Source: Gillisia xinjiangensis (GTDB lineage: Bacteria; Bacteroidota; Bacteroidia; Flavobacteriales; Flavobacteriaceae). Taken from it: a DNA stretch of 64,000 nt. The translations under genes and the position numbers were made by a program. Of this stretch, positions 1-10,100 are shown piece after piece; within the stretch, counting starts at the first letter, position 1, and each line of letters opens with the position of its first letter. The stretch is from positions 1 through 64,000 of the forward strand of contig NZ_JBKAHK010000004.1 in assembly GCF_046298265.1 (NCBI RefSeq), in the 5' to 3' direction. Below the pieces are notes generated by a model. It worked only from the letters and a program-made list of their open reading frames with translations. It made no database searches and was not told the origin of the DNA.

Positions 1-2458
1 CACCGGTTTGAATACTGTATTGGCCGGGAGAACATAAACTTGCGCTTCCGGAGATTTCAACAGCTCCACATAAAAAAGTACAATCAACCACATTATTTGA
101 AACTGTATTTTTAATTTCATTTGCAAGCCAGTTTCCATTTACAGAATAAAAATCCAAATGCCCCTGATTAAAATTTGTGATGGAGACAGTTGTGTTTCCA
201 GCCTGTAGTTCCTTTATATTAAAAGGGGTTGCCTGGTAAGATGCAATAAAATTATCAAACGGGGTATCTTTTGGAGAAGGCGGTGGACTACCCGGCTCAT
301 AGATCTTCAAATAATCTGCGGTAGTCAAAGCGGTAAAGCCTTTGCCAATATCCAATGCACTGGCAGTAGGTATAAACGAAAAATCAGGATCACTGGTTAT
401 GGTGGTTTTCATACCGTAAAATGCATTTGATTGATTTGCTGTGGAACTTGCAATTCCCGTATGTTCTACTCCCCCAGGGAAATAATCATAAGGTAGGGTA
501 TTGGGAAAGGAATCAAAACTGCGGTCTGTAAGATTTACATTGATATTAATTAACCACAAAAGTTTTTTGGTAAATGTCAACTTTCCAGAATAGATTTGAG
601 TGGTTTGTCCATAGGCCGGTAGGGCTTTAATATTTATATCAGCGGTTAACTTGCTATTGCCCGGCAGTAAACCGAACAAAAAACCAGGTTCAATGGTAAA
701 GACGGTGGCAGCCAGGAATATTGCGGTATTTACATAGGCACCGTAACCCGTAAAGTTAGTAAGCACATCTGTTAACCAGCCGGTTTTTGCAGAACCATTA
801 ATAGACAAAAGGTTGTTGCCGGGAAAAAAACCCTGGGTAATGGCACACTGGTTCCCGTTTGCTATCGCGACATTGCGCTCGGTTAGCTCGGGATAACCCA
901 TATTCCTTAATTCAGTTTGCCATTGCTGGTGGGAGGTGTTATCACTGGCGTAATTTGTGCCTACCCGCTGCACCAGCAGTTGCTTTGCTGCAGGCTGGTC
1001 CAATAATTTTAGATAATCTGAAACTGCAACCCCATCGTTAAAAAGGGGCACTATCACCTCGCCTCCTAAAAGCTGGAAGGGGGATTGTACGTACTGGCTC
1101 CTGCCATGCCGCGCGGCGAACTGGTAACCCAAAGGAACATTGGCGCCCAGGTGGGGAGCATCATGGCTTATATAAGTGCGGGTATCATGGGGGAGCCCCT
1201 TATTTTCCATGTCTTTGAGTGCGTACCTTGCAATAACCCCGCCCATACTTTGGCCGAGGACCACATTGGGCGTTGTGCTCCCCTCCTTGGCTTTTTCCCC
1301 ATTTACCCACTTTATAACTTCCTGTAAGACATAGGCATTTCGCTGTAAATAATCGGTCCCATTACTCCAGTTTACATAGATGATATCATATTCCTGATCG
1401 TTGTCAATAAGACTAGCACTTCCGGTAATGAGGTCTCTCAAATCCTGACTTGATGAATTAAAGGCACTAGTAGAAAAATTACTTAAATCTGAATTCCCAT
1501 AAGGTTCTTCAGGATTTGTAACGGCACCCATGTCAAGGCCTTCGACCATGATCAAAGGTTTTCTAATCTGATCTACTGTATTGCCATAATTGACCAGTAT
1601 TGTAGATTTGCCAAATTTTCCCAAATAAGGTTCGATTGCTGTGATATTTAGGGTGTCTACCCTAGGCCCATGCCCTGTATGGGAAGTTTTGGAACCATAC
1701 AGCCTGGAGCTTATCCCTGTCTCAACATTAATTTTAGAATGACTGTATAAAACCTCTCCGGTGCTCAGGCTAAGTTTATAAACCCAGGTTTTTACCCCTG
1801 CAGTACTGTATTGAATATATTTTTCCTGGCCCGGGTTAAGAGTTTGGTACCCGCCACCATCATTAAAATTAATTTGTATGGACTGTACCTGGCTTCCCAC
1901 ATTAGAATACCATAAACTGGCAGGGAATTTCACCAGCATATCCAGGCTCTTATAATGGATGGTGGAAGGGGAGATGGCAAAAGCCTTTTGCTGCAGGTAA
2001 GGGTTTTGCCATATCCCATTTACATATTTATCGTATATTTTATTGTTGGAAATGGTGATTTTATCGGGATAGGCATTATCGAGAAATTTGGAATACCTAT
2101 AAAACAATCCGCTTAGTACGATGGTTTTCTTTTTACGGGAATTTTCCCAGTTGCCTTCAAAATTGCTATAGGCCACAAAGCCTTGCGTACTTGTTGTAAC
2201 TCTGGAGAACAATAATGTTTTGTAAAGTTGTTTTAGGGTGCCTGGGTGTACATAAGAACTGTCGTTTAAAGTACCCTGAAAAGCCTGGAGTGAAGTAAAT
2301 TCCATAGAGAAATCGCTGAGCAGGCCGTAAGGGACACGGCTCTTGTCAAGGTTCGCAAAAGTGGAGGACATTTGTGTACCAAAGCTGGTATTGGTGTTTT
2401 GCTGCGCCGAAAGGCTTAGACAGGCCAGAAAGAGAATGTAAAGTAGTTTTGTTTTCAT
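1..2458 (-). CDS. Secreted alpha/beta-hydrolase (lipase/esterase-like), C-terminus off the left edge
   Basis: The frame is open on the minus strand from an ATG at 2458 to the window edge, about 819 codons with no stop. It begins with a signal peptide (MKTKLLYILFLACLSLSAQQ). The key motif is G-Q-S-M-G-G, with Ser404 as the expected nucleophile of a GxSxG hydrolase. It is preceded by a strand ending VVLG and followed by a helix, as in PGAP1-like or triacylglycerol lipase folds. A segment near residue 335 (IMVEGLDMG) fits the oxyanion region. The last visible residues (ISGSASLCSPGQYSI) resemble PKD/Ig-like modules of T9SS cargo, so a sorting domain beyond the edge is likely but not visible. The lipoprotein gene 37 bp upstream is on the same strand, so the two probably form an operon. 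Substrate is unknown. Confidence 0.8.
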   Translation of the reverse strand, partial: MKTKLLYILFLACLSLSAQQNTNTSFGTQMSSTFANLDKSRVPYGLLSDFSMEFTSLQAFQGTLNDSSYVHPGTLKQLYKTLLFSRVTTSTQGFVAYSNFEGNWENSRKKKTIVLSGLFYRYSKFLDNAYPDKITISNNKIYDKYVNGIWQNPYLQQKAFAISPSTIHYKSLDMLVKFPASLWYSNVGSQVQSIQINFNDGGGYQTLNPGQEKYIQYSTAGVKTWVYKLSLSTGEVLYSHSKINVETGISSRLYGSKTSHTGHGPRVDTLNITAIEPYLGKFGKSTILVNYGNTVDQIRKPLIMVEGLDMGAVTNPEEPYGNSDLSNFSTSAFNSSSQDLRDLITGSASLIDNDQEYDIIYVNWSNGTDYLQRNAYVLQEVIKWVNGEKAKEGSTTPNVVLGQSMGGVIARYALKDMENKGLPHDTRTYISHDAPHLGANVPLGYQFAARHGRSQYVQSPFQLLGGEVIVPLFNDGVAVSDYLKLLDQPAAKQLLVQRVGTNYASDNTSHQQWQTELRNMGYPELTERNVAIANGNQCAITQGFFPGNNLLSINGSAKTGWLTDVLTNFTGYGAYVNTAIFLAATVFTIEPGFLFGLLPGNSKLTADINIKALPAYGQTTQIYSGKLTFTKKLLWLININVNLTDRSFDSFPNTLPYDYFPGGVEHTGIASSTANQSNAFYGMKTTITSDPDFSFIPTASALDIGKGFTALTTADYLKIYEPGSPPPSPKDTPFDNFIASYQATPFNIKELQAGNTTVSITNFNQGHLDFYSVNGNWLANEIKNTVSNNVVDCTFLCGAVEISGSASLCSPGQYSIQTG

Positions 2459-2495
2459 AAGATTTAGGAGTATGTGAATATTAAAGGAGGTGTTA

Positions 2496-3041
2496 TTAAT
2501 AGCGTACGTCAAAGCGGCCTTCGCGAATTTGAACGATTTCACCTTCATTATTAATAGCATCAAACCAAAAGGTGCCGCTAATAATATTTTTGTATTCATC
2601 CAGATGGGTGACTTTAAATTCTCCTATAATTTCATCAGTGGTTTCGAAGGCATCTACAAACCCCCCCTCTAAAAAATAGAAAGCACTTGAACTATCCTCA
2701 GTACTTTTGCTGAGCGTATAGGTTTCACCATTAATTAATTTGTTTTTTTTTGATTCAAGGTGAATGGACCTATCTATTTTGCTTTTCAAATCCACAATAC
2801 TGATACTAAATATATATCGCCCATTATGAAAAACATATTGACTCAATAAAACCGTCGGCCTATTGAACCCTCCTCCTGTAGGCACTAAAACTTCCCCATT
2901 TACCAAGCAGCCGGCGGTATTAGCACCTATGTGAGTGGCAGGGGGCAGGCAATCCACAGGATTATCACACTCGTCTTGTTTTGAGCAGGAATTTAGACCT
3001 ATTAATAATAATATTAAGAAAAGGTTTATTGGAGTTTTCAT
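2496..3041 (-). CDS. Small lipoprotein, DUF6252-like
   Basis: A 181-aa protein with a lipoprotein signal peptide; the lipobox Cys is residue 19 (LIGLNSC). After a short acidic linker it has a beta-rich domain. The C-terminal run GTFWFDAINNEGEIVQ..GRFDVRY is typical of DUF6252-like flavobacterial lipoproteins. It is expected on the outer membrane or in the periplasm. The product has no known catalytic motif and no function is proposed. It lies directly upstream of the secreted hydrolase on the same strand with a 37-bp gap, so the two are probably co-transcribed. This could be a lipoprotein partner of that enzyme, but only proximity supports the idea. Confidence 0.7.
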   Translation of the reverse strand: MKTPINLFLILLLIGLNSCSKQDECDNPVDCLPPATHIGANTAGCLVNGEVLVPTGGGFNRPTVLLSQYVFHNGRYIFSISIVDLKSKIDRSIHLESKKNKLINGETYTLSKSTEDSSSAFYFLEGGFVDAFETTDEIIGEFKVTHLDEYKNIISGTFWFDAINNEGEIVQIREGRFDVRY

Positions 3042-3327
3042 ATTTACATAAATTTAAGTTAAAGTATTAAAAAAAATTTAATAAAAATCATTATTTATAT
3101 TAAAAGAACCTAATCTTCACATTCCTCCCCCCATTTTTTAATCCCATTAGAATACTGAAATCTATTTTTTTAATTTCAATTTTCAGTGATGTTAAACCAT
3201 ACCTCAATTACGGTTTTGTCTTTGAAATAAAAGTTTTTTAGTTAAAGAGGAATGGGAAATGAAAAATTGTTTTCTAATCAAAAAAGATAAAATTCAAAAA
3301 AAAATTATAGCTTTAGCAAGGAAATAA

Positions 3328-3361
3328 ATCATTCTAAAAGTTACCTAATCGGTTACCTGGA
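3328..3361. repeat. Left arm of a 34-bp perfect inverted repeat
   Basis: Positions 3328-3361 are the exact reverse complement of 4929-4962, 34 of 34 bases. Inside is a GTTACC-type double motif (3340-3357) that recurs in degenerate form at 23401-23417, outside the other end of the island. The two arms enclose the left att copy and the broken integrase. Confidence 0.9.
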
Positions 3362-3420
3362 GGAAAGAAAATAAAGAAAAGTACTGAATTTACTGGTATT
3401 AAGGGAGCGGCAAATCAACC

Positions 3421-3436
3421 CTGCCACCCCGACTTT
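3421..3436 (+). repeat. attL-like site: tRNA-Pro 3'-end fragment
   Basis: CTGCCACCCCGACTTT matches the T-stem/acceptor 3' end typical of bacterial tRNA-Pro (CACCCCG plus discriminator A). The identical 16 bp recur at 23285-23300 in the same orientation. No tRNA body (5' CGGGGTG, D-arm, anticodon arm) is present upstream, so this is a fragment, as left by a tRNA-targeting tyrosine integrase. The integrase pseudogene starts 217 bp further in. Confidence 0.75.
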
Positions 3437-3453
3437 AACTGTTACTATTTTAA

Positions 3454-3508
3454 CACAAATAAAGGCTAATTATATGGTTTTCATATAGTTAGCCTTTTAT
3501 TTTGTGCC
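3454..3508. terminator. Long hairpin between att site and integrase
   Basis: A near-continuous stem of more than 20 bp: the arm with GGCTAATTATATG pairs with CATATAGTTAGCC around a GTTTT loop, and the outer arms (CACAAATAAA / TTTTATTTTGTG) extend it. It could act as a bidirectional terminator shielding the integrase from outside transcription. It carries a T-rich 3' flank on the + strand. Confidence 0.55.
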
Positions 3509-3538
3509 TAAAATTTAACAAACAATGTTAAATTTAAC

Positions 3539-3556
3539 GTGAGCTTTTCGTGAGCT
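3539..3556 (+). repeat. Paired GTGAGCT direct repeats (arm-type integrase sites?)
   Basis: Two copies of GTGAGCT lie one helical turn apart (11-bp period), about 100 bp inside the left att copy. A matching pair, GTGAGTT twice with the same 11-bp period and the same C before the second copy, lies inside the right att copy at 23206-23223. Integrases with an N-terminal arm-binding domain use such sites. This role is an inference from position and symmetry. Confidence 0.5.
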
Positions 3557-3652
3557 TATTTTTCGTATTTTTAATTCGCTGCTATTCCATAGCGCGTATT
3601 GGTAGTTTGACTTCGTACCCTTAATAATTGTTTCATTTAATACGATCAAACC

Positions 3653-4855
3653 ATGCGTACCAGTCAAACCTTTTCTATTTCTTTCTTCGCCCGCAAAAAG
3701 AAAAAACAACCGGAGCTTGCGCTGCTTTATGCCCGGATTACCGTTGACGGAAAATCCCTGGAAATTAGCCTAAAACGAACTTTACCCATAAACAAGTGGA
3801 AGCAATCCGCTGGAAAAATGCAGGGATCCAGGATGGAGAGCCAGCACATCAATAAAAAGATTGATGAAACGAGGATCTTACTTTACAAAGCCTAGGACAG
3901 TCTTCTGAAACAGGAACAGGTTATCACTGCTCATCGTATCAAATCACGGTTCTTAGGGACCGCCCAACAGCATCATACTTTAACCCAGCTTTTGGAATAT
4001 CACCATCAAATATCTGGTGCATTAAAGTATGGGACGATGAAAAATTACTTTACTACAGAAAATTACCTGAAGGATTATTTAAAAGCAAAGCATCATACTT
4101 CAGATATTTATTTAAAGCAGCTTGATTACGAGTTTACCTTAGGGTTTGAGAGTTACCTTCGATTAATGCCCAGCCTTCAAAATAATGGGGTAATGAAGCA
4201 TATGGAGCGGTTTAAAAAGCTGATTCGATTAGCAGTACATTTGAATTGGATTGAAAAGAACCCAACCCAAAGATTTAAGCTTCACTTTGATCAGGTGGAT
4301 ATGGTTTATTTATCTAAACCAGAACTTGAAAAAATTAAAAATCAGGAATTTGAAAAAACTACTTTAAGCATTAACAGGGATATTTTTGTTTTCTCCTGCT
4401 ATACCGGTCTGCCTTATGGCGACGTAAAAGTCCTGAATAAAAATCATCTTCAGGTTGGGGTTGACGGGAAGAAATGGATCTATATGCGAAGGAGCAAAAC
4501 CAATACCGCCGTCCGTATTCCTTTACTGGAAGAAGCAGAGCGTATCCTGGATTGCTATAAGGATCATCCCAGGATTGACGGAACTGACAACCTGTTGCCG
4601 GTTTACTCCAACCAGAAAACCAACCAGTATTTAAAGGAAATAGCTGAAAAAGTAAAAATCAGAAAGAAGCTAAGCTTCCATACTGCCAGGCATACTTTTG
4701 CTACCACGGTAACTTTGGCCAATGGAGTTCCAATTGAAACTGTATCCAAACTACTTGGTCATCATAAAATTTCTACGACTCAGATCTATGCCAGGGTTAT
4801 TGATTCTAAAATAGCAGATGATATGGCTACTTTGAGGGAGAAGTTAAAAAAATGA
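3653..4855 (+). pseudogene. Tyrosine recombinase/integrase, interrupted by an in-frame amber codon
   Basis: One continuous frame of 400 codons is interrupted only by TAG at 3893-3895. Codons on both sides encode the expected protein (..LLYKA then DSLLKQEQVITA..). A single CAG-to-TAG change would explain it. Order: arm-type DNA-binding domain (residues 1-85, basic FARKKKKQPE), SAM-like core-binding domain (about 115-210), catalytic domain (about 215-400). The catalytic set visible is K (RSKTN), HTARH (H-x-x-R), LLGHH and Tyr in TTQIYARV. The usual first Arg is replaced by Pro (YTGLPYGDV). CTnDOT-type integrases are also known to lack that Arg, so this may be ancestral. It faces into the island from its left end. 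A downstream restart at 3992 would lack the arm domain. Confidence 0.85.
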
Positions 4856-4928
4856 AAGTAATGGTGCAGGGCTTACGGACTGGGTCGCGAGTACATCGAA
4901 ATTTAATACTTTTTTAACTTTCTTTTTA

Positions 4929-4962
4929 TCCAGGTAACCGATTAGGTAACTTTTAGAATGAT
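4929..4962. repeat. Right arm of the 34-bp perfect inverted repeat
   Basis: This is the exact reverse complement of 3328-3361. It lies 74 bp after the integrase stop codon. The unit contains GGTAAC-N6-GGTAAC, a direct pair on a 12-bp period, which could be a protein-binding site. Confidence 0.9.
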
Positions 4963-5450
4963 ATGAAATGTTTATTTTTGACTAATTTAAAGAAAATTTT
5001 AAATACAGATGACATTATTTGTGTACAATAGTCTTAAAAACACCGTCAGTTGAGGCTTAATGGTATTTATATTTAATTATTACTATTTTCCTGATTTTCA
5101 ACATTACTCTTTTGTTAGCTGTATAGCTCAGAAGAAGTGACCACAAATAAGATGCTGGGCCGGTTATTTTGCATTTTCTAATCATAATAAGGGAATTAAA
5201 AATATTAAATTCAAGGAAGAGCAGCTTAGACTTTTCATAGGATCCAAAAGCCGTATCTAATACTCCTTTGTTCCTAAAATAAAAGGATATGGTTGCACGA
5301 TTAGGGGAGGAGAAAGTTGGATGGTTTTTAAATTGACCCTTAGAATATTGCGGTATCCCGTATCTATTTCATTTGCGGCAATGGAAACTTATCTTCTCAT
5401 TTTTCAACTAAAAATTAGAAAGGACGGCATGATAAAGTGAAGGGCAGAAT
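4963..5450. other. Non-coding stretch, likely decayed DNA
   Basis: No gene with recognisable coding character is seen on either strand. The stretch leads into the dead histidine-kinase fragment at 5451. The last part (about 5415-5450) may be the degenerate upstream continuation of that kinase, but it is full of stops. Confidence 0.5.
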
Positions 5451-5879
5451 GAACCTACTAACCTGAATGTCCTGGCCGATGAGTACCTGCGGCTTAGCTA
5501 CCACGGGTTAAGAGCTAAAGATAAATCCTTCAATGCAGATTTTTCAACTGAACTCGAACCTACCTTACCAAAAGTCAATGTAGTACCTCAGGATATTGGA
5601 AGAATGTTGTTTAATTTAATCAACAATGCTTTTCAGGTAGTTAGTGAAGTGGAAATTCCATAAGTTATCGTGACCACAAAACAATTAGATAATGCCATAC
5701 GAAGAACTATTTCTGATAATGGTCCCGGTATTCCGGAATCAATTAAAGACAAAATCTTTCAGCCCATCTTTACCACCAAACCTAACGGGCAGGGAACGGG
5801 ATTGGAACTTAGTTTAAGCTATGATATTGTGAAAGCGCATGGAGTGGAGTTGAAAGTGAATTCTACTGAGGGAACTTGA
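5451..5879 (+). pseudogene. Histidine kinase C-terminal fragment (dead)
   Basis: The translation gives the end of a HisKA/HATPase kinase: LADEYLRLSYHGLRAKD, then DIGRMLFNLINNAF (N box), DNGPGIP (G1), FQPIFTTKPNGQGTGLELSLS (F/G2 region). An in-frame TAA at 5661-5663 interrupts it; the sister copy near 15.9-16.1 kb has a Lys codon there. The dimerisation domain with the phospho-accepting His is missing at the 5' side. GTGLELSLS has Glu where the G2 box has Gly. It is nearly parallel in sequence to the other dead copy at 15662-16275, so the island once held at least two related kinases. Not expected to be functional. Confidence 0.85.
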
Positions 5880-5989
5880 ACATGCCCTATTATAATATTA
5901 CCGAAAAATAGAAGCTAAAGTATAAAAGTATGGCATTAATACAATGATCCTTTTCTGAAATTCGTCACATCGATACTCTCGTAAAATAC

Positions 5990-6136
5990 ATAAAATCAGA
6001 TATTAAGCTTAAAAAAATATTAAAGCAATCCTTTTATTTCCTACATTAGATTCTTCCCTACACAAATCTGTTTATAACCTAATTTTTTTTTATAAAATTA
6101 CCGTTTATGATTGGAAAGTCTGTTAAGGAAAATCGT
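5990..6136 (+). repeat. Duplicated upstream region, copy A
   Basis: This is similar to 6875-7025. Both contain TAAAGCAATCCTTTTATTTC followed by (C/T)TACATTAGA, then a CCCTAC..AAATCTGTTT block and a GGAAAATCG block in the same order and spacing. Each copy lies upstream of the same start of a kinase gene (6255 here, 7138 for the intact gene). This indicates an old tandem duplication. Confidence 0.7.
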
Positions 6137-6254
6137 GTAAAGCTCTAAAATTTGTGTGGGACAAAAGCCCCACTACAGCCTGTGTTTCTCTCAGGACGGG
6201 ATATCCACCTTTAATTTTATCTGGTTTCACATTTTCACCTGTCATTGTTTTTCA

Positions 6255-6380
6255 ATGATAGCCGAGCAACTTATTGATGAAAGCCAAAAGTCACAGAACT
6301 GTCTCTTAAAAGAGTCAGAATTTGGGAGTCCTGTCCTGTTAAAAAAATCTGAACTATGAATTTTCCACCTGATTTTGGCC
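6255..6380 (+). pseudogene. 5' remnant of a second kinase-cyclase-type gene
   Basis: ATG at 6255 opens MIAEQLIDESQKSQNCLLKE, closely matching the N-terminus of the intact gene at 7138 (MVAEQLIHESKKSKIYLLED). The match continues as SEFGSPVLLK. A frameshift then leads to a stop near 6357, while nucleotide similarity runs on to about 6380 (CTATGAATTTTCC versus CTATGAATTTCC). The rest of the roughly 5-kb gene is gone. Together with the repeat at 5990-6136 it records a duplicated kinase locus of which only the front survives. Confidence 0.8.
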
Positions 6381-7137
6381 CCCTGGTAACCAGGGAAAAT
6401 GATGAGTTGGCCGAAATGTGGAGCAGCCCCATGGCAGGATTTTTTACTTATGGAAAGTTTGGAAGAGCAAAAAACGGGGTGCAAAATTTTCGTTCAGGCG
6501 CTTGTTGCTGTGTGGCTTTGTTTGAATGAAATATAAGTCCTTTTCGGTGTTCCTTACTCAGTGATCTTATCCCCATTTGATAAGCAGGAATTACTGTTTG
6601 TTCGGCACTCATCCCTGTGGTTTTCTGGTTACAAACATTCTATCGCTCAAGATGGAAGGGTTTCCTTATGCCGGAAAAGAAATCGGTTATCTGGGACAAA
6701 ATTCAGGTATGTTCGTCCCAATTTGATTTCCTTTCATAAAATTAAACTGTAGTTTAATTTTTTGAGAGAAAGCCTATCCCGGGAAAGTTCAGAAACAGGA
6801 ACAACGAATTAACGAATTTACGTAACAACTAATCCCGAATTAACAAATCAACTATTAACCAAACAGGTAAATTACACAAAATCAGACAGAAAGCATAAAA
6901 TAGTGTTAAAGCAATCCTTTTATTTCTTACATTAGAGTGTTCCCTACAAAATCTGTTTTGACCTTATTTTTTAAATAAGATTAATGATTATGATTGCAAA
7001 ATCAATAGAGGGAAAATCGCAGGAAGTTTGTCAATTTTCTTTGTCAAAATGCTCGGCTGAGGCGTGCCTGAATAACTCTTCGGGTTTCAGACCCACCCCG
7101 ACCATTTCTTTCATATCTGTTTGCAAAAAATACTTTT
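6381..7137. other. Decayed spacer upstream of the kinase-cyclase operon
   Basis: No supportable gene. It includes repeat copy B (6875-7025) and a short GC-rich patch at 7080-7103 that ends in CCACCCCGAC. That 10-mer is shared with the tRNA-Pro att copies at 3421 and 23285. No clear TTG/TAnnTTTG promoter was found for the downstream operon. Confidence 0.5.
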
Positions 7138-10100
7138 ATGGTAGCTGAACAACTTATTCATGAAAGTAAAAAGTCGAAAATCTATCTTTTAGAGGATTCA
7201 GAATTCGGCCGCCCTGTTCTTCTTAAAATCCTAAACTATGAATTTCCTACACCAAAAGAAATATCCCAGTTCTATAATGAATTTGAGATCATTGATGGTC
7301 TGGAGATTAAAGGTATACGCCTGCCTTTAAAAAAATTGAAGCATAACGGCCGGCATGCCATGTATCTGGAGTATGTAAATGGTAAAACTGTCAAACAGGT
7401 TTTTAATGGTAAGCAAAATGACACCCTGGATTTTTTGCATACAGCTATTCACATGGCTGAGGCCCTGGCGGAATTACATGAACAGAATATTATTCATAAG
7501 GACATTTCCGGTAACAATATCATCGTAGATATTCAGGACCGATGGATTAAGATCATTGACCTGGGTTTAGCATCCAGGCTCACGCTTAAGCAGCAACACC
7601 TGGGAAACCCAACACAATTAGAGGGTACACTGGAGTATATAAGTCCTGAACAAACCGGCAGGATGAACAGGGTGATTGATTACCGAACAGATCTTTATTC
7701 CCTTGGGGTAGTTATGTATGAAATGCTTACCGGCACCACCCCTTTTGATGGCCTGGATCCTTTGGGTATAATCCACGGGCATATCGCCGGCATGCCGGAA
7801 CCCGTAAAAAGCAGGAATTCTAAATGTCCAACTCCACTCTCAGATATCATTGATATCCTTCTTTCCAAAAATTCTGAAAGCAGGTATCAGTCTGCGTATG
7901 GGCTACAGCATGATCTGGAGAAATGCCTGGAGCAGTTTCAGGCAAATAAGCGGATAGAGGAATTTACCTTGCGCACCCAGGATTTTTCAGGAAAATTTAA
8001 CCTTCCGCAGAAACTGTATGGCAGGGATGAAGAACTTGACATTCTCCTTAGGAAATTTGAAGATGTAGCCGAGGGAGGCATAGAGTTGGTTTTGGTATCG
8101 GGGTATTCCGGCACCGGGAAATCTGCCCTTGTTCATGAAATTCATAAACCCATTACCCAAAGAGCTGGACATTTTGCTGAAGGGAAATATGATCAATACC
8201 AGCGGGACGTGCCGTATTTTGCGATCCTGAAGGCTTTCGAGGAATTAATAGATATCTTTTTGGGCGAAAGTAAAGACAGGCTGAAGATCATAAGAAACGA
8301 TATTCTTGAAGCTGTGGGAGAAGAGGGAAAAGTGCTTACTGAGGTGCTCCCGACACTGGAGCTTATCATAGGACCACAGCCTGAAGTTCCAGAACTAGGG
8401 GGAAATGAAGCCAAAAACAGGTTCAATTATATCTTTAAAAAATTCGCCAATGTGGTGTCAAAAGAAGATTACCCCGTTGTGATCTTTATCGATGACCTGC
8501 AATGGGCCGATTCCAGTTCGCTGAGCTTGTTACACACTTTGGTCACAGATCCTGACAATACCCATATCATGTTTATTGGAGCCTACCGGGACAATGAAGT
8601 AAATGCCAGTCATCCCTTTGCTATCCTTGTCAATGATCTTAAAAAAGAAGGGGTAGATATTTATGATCTGAAAGTCGACAACCTTTCACTGGCAAATCTA
8701 AACGAACTTATCGCAGATGCTTTGGGAAGAGATCCTGAAGTTGTGAGAGGCCTTGCAGAACTCGTGTTTCAGAAAACGCAGGGAAATGCCTTCTTTTTGA
8801 CTCAATTCCTTCGATCCTTATACGAAGAAAAGTTGCTGTATTTTGACCGCACCACCAAAGTTTGGGATTACGACCTTCAGCAAATAAAAGAGAAAAACAT
8901 TACAGATAATGTAGTGGAATTAATGGCCGGGAGATTTCTGAAACTTTCAGAAACAAGTCAGCAGGTATTAAAAGTAGCTGCATGTTTTGGGAATCAATTT
9001 GATATGGAAACCCTGATGCTTATCCACGAGGCCGAAGAGGAACAAACTTTGAAGGATCTGAAAGAAGCCTTACAGGAGGGGCTTATTTTACCCAAAGGAG
9101 ATCAGGGATTTAAATTTGGACATGACAGGATACAGCAGGCTGTATATAGCCAGATCGAAGAGGAAAACAGGGATGTGACCCATTTAAAAATAGGAGAACA
9201 GCTTTTAAATAATGTGCCTGAAGACAAATTACCCGTTTATCTTTTTGACATGGTCAATCAGCTGAACAGGGCAGTTAAGCTTATAAAGGATCCGGAAAAG
9301 AGAGAGGAGCTTTCCCAACTAAACCTCAGAGCGGGTATTAAAGCTAAAGAATCTTCGGCGTATGTTACGGCTTATGATTACTTCCTCGCCGGCATCAATC
9401 TCCTCAAAGAAGATCACTGGAAAGTTCAATACGATCTATCCCTAAGCCTCCATGCACTGGCAGGAGAAACAGCTTATCTCAACGGGGATTTTCAGAAAAT
9501 GGATGTGATGATTACTAAGGTGCTGAATAATGCCACAAGCCTTCTTGAAAAAGTCAAATCATATGAAATCCGGATATTGGCTTATAAAGCTGAAAATAAA
9601 TTACTTGATGCTATAAAAACAGGGCTGGAAGTGTTGGAGCAACTGGGCGAAAAATTCCCTTCAAAACCTAAAATGCCCCATGTAATGGTGGCCCTTATTA
9701 AATCAAAAATAGATCTGAGGGGTAAGGATACTGAAACATTGGCCAACCTGCCACCCATGAGCGATCCAATGAAAATTGCTGCGATGAGGATCATGGCCGG
9801 GATTGCTTCATCCAGCTACTGGGCCACCCCTACGCTTTTCCCGTTAATCGTATTCAGGTTGGTGAGCCTCTCTCTCAAATATGGCAATACCCAGGTGTCT
9901 TCTTTTGCTTTTGCTACGTATGGGGTAATTATGTGCGGAGTGCTTGGTGCGATGAAAACCGGCTATAAGTTTGGGAAACTGGGCCTGATCCTGTTGGAAA
10001 AATACAAAGCCAAAGAGTGGAAAACCCAGGTTTATACCCCTATTTATTGTTTGATCGTAAACTGGAATGAACATATAGATAAGACCCTGAAGCCATTACA

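Noticed and set aside
3421..3436. Looked at first like the 3' end of a tmRNA or a complete tRNA
   Set aside because: Only the T-stem/acceptor 3' part is present; no D-arm, anticodon arm or tag-encoding region lies upstream. The second identical copy at 23285 fits att sites better.
3893..3895. Amber codon in the integrase as programmed readthrough or pyrrolysine
   Set aside because: No readthrough context or pyrrolysine genes are visible, and a simple CAG-to-TAG mutation in a decaying island is enough.
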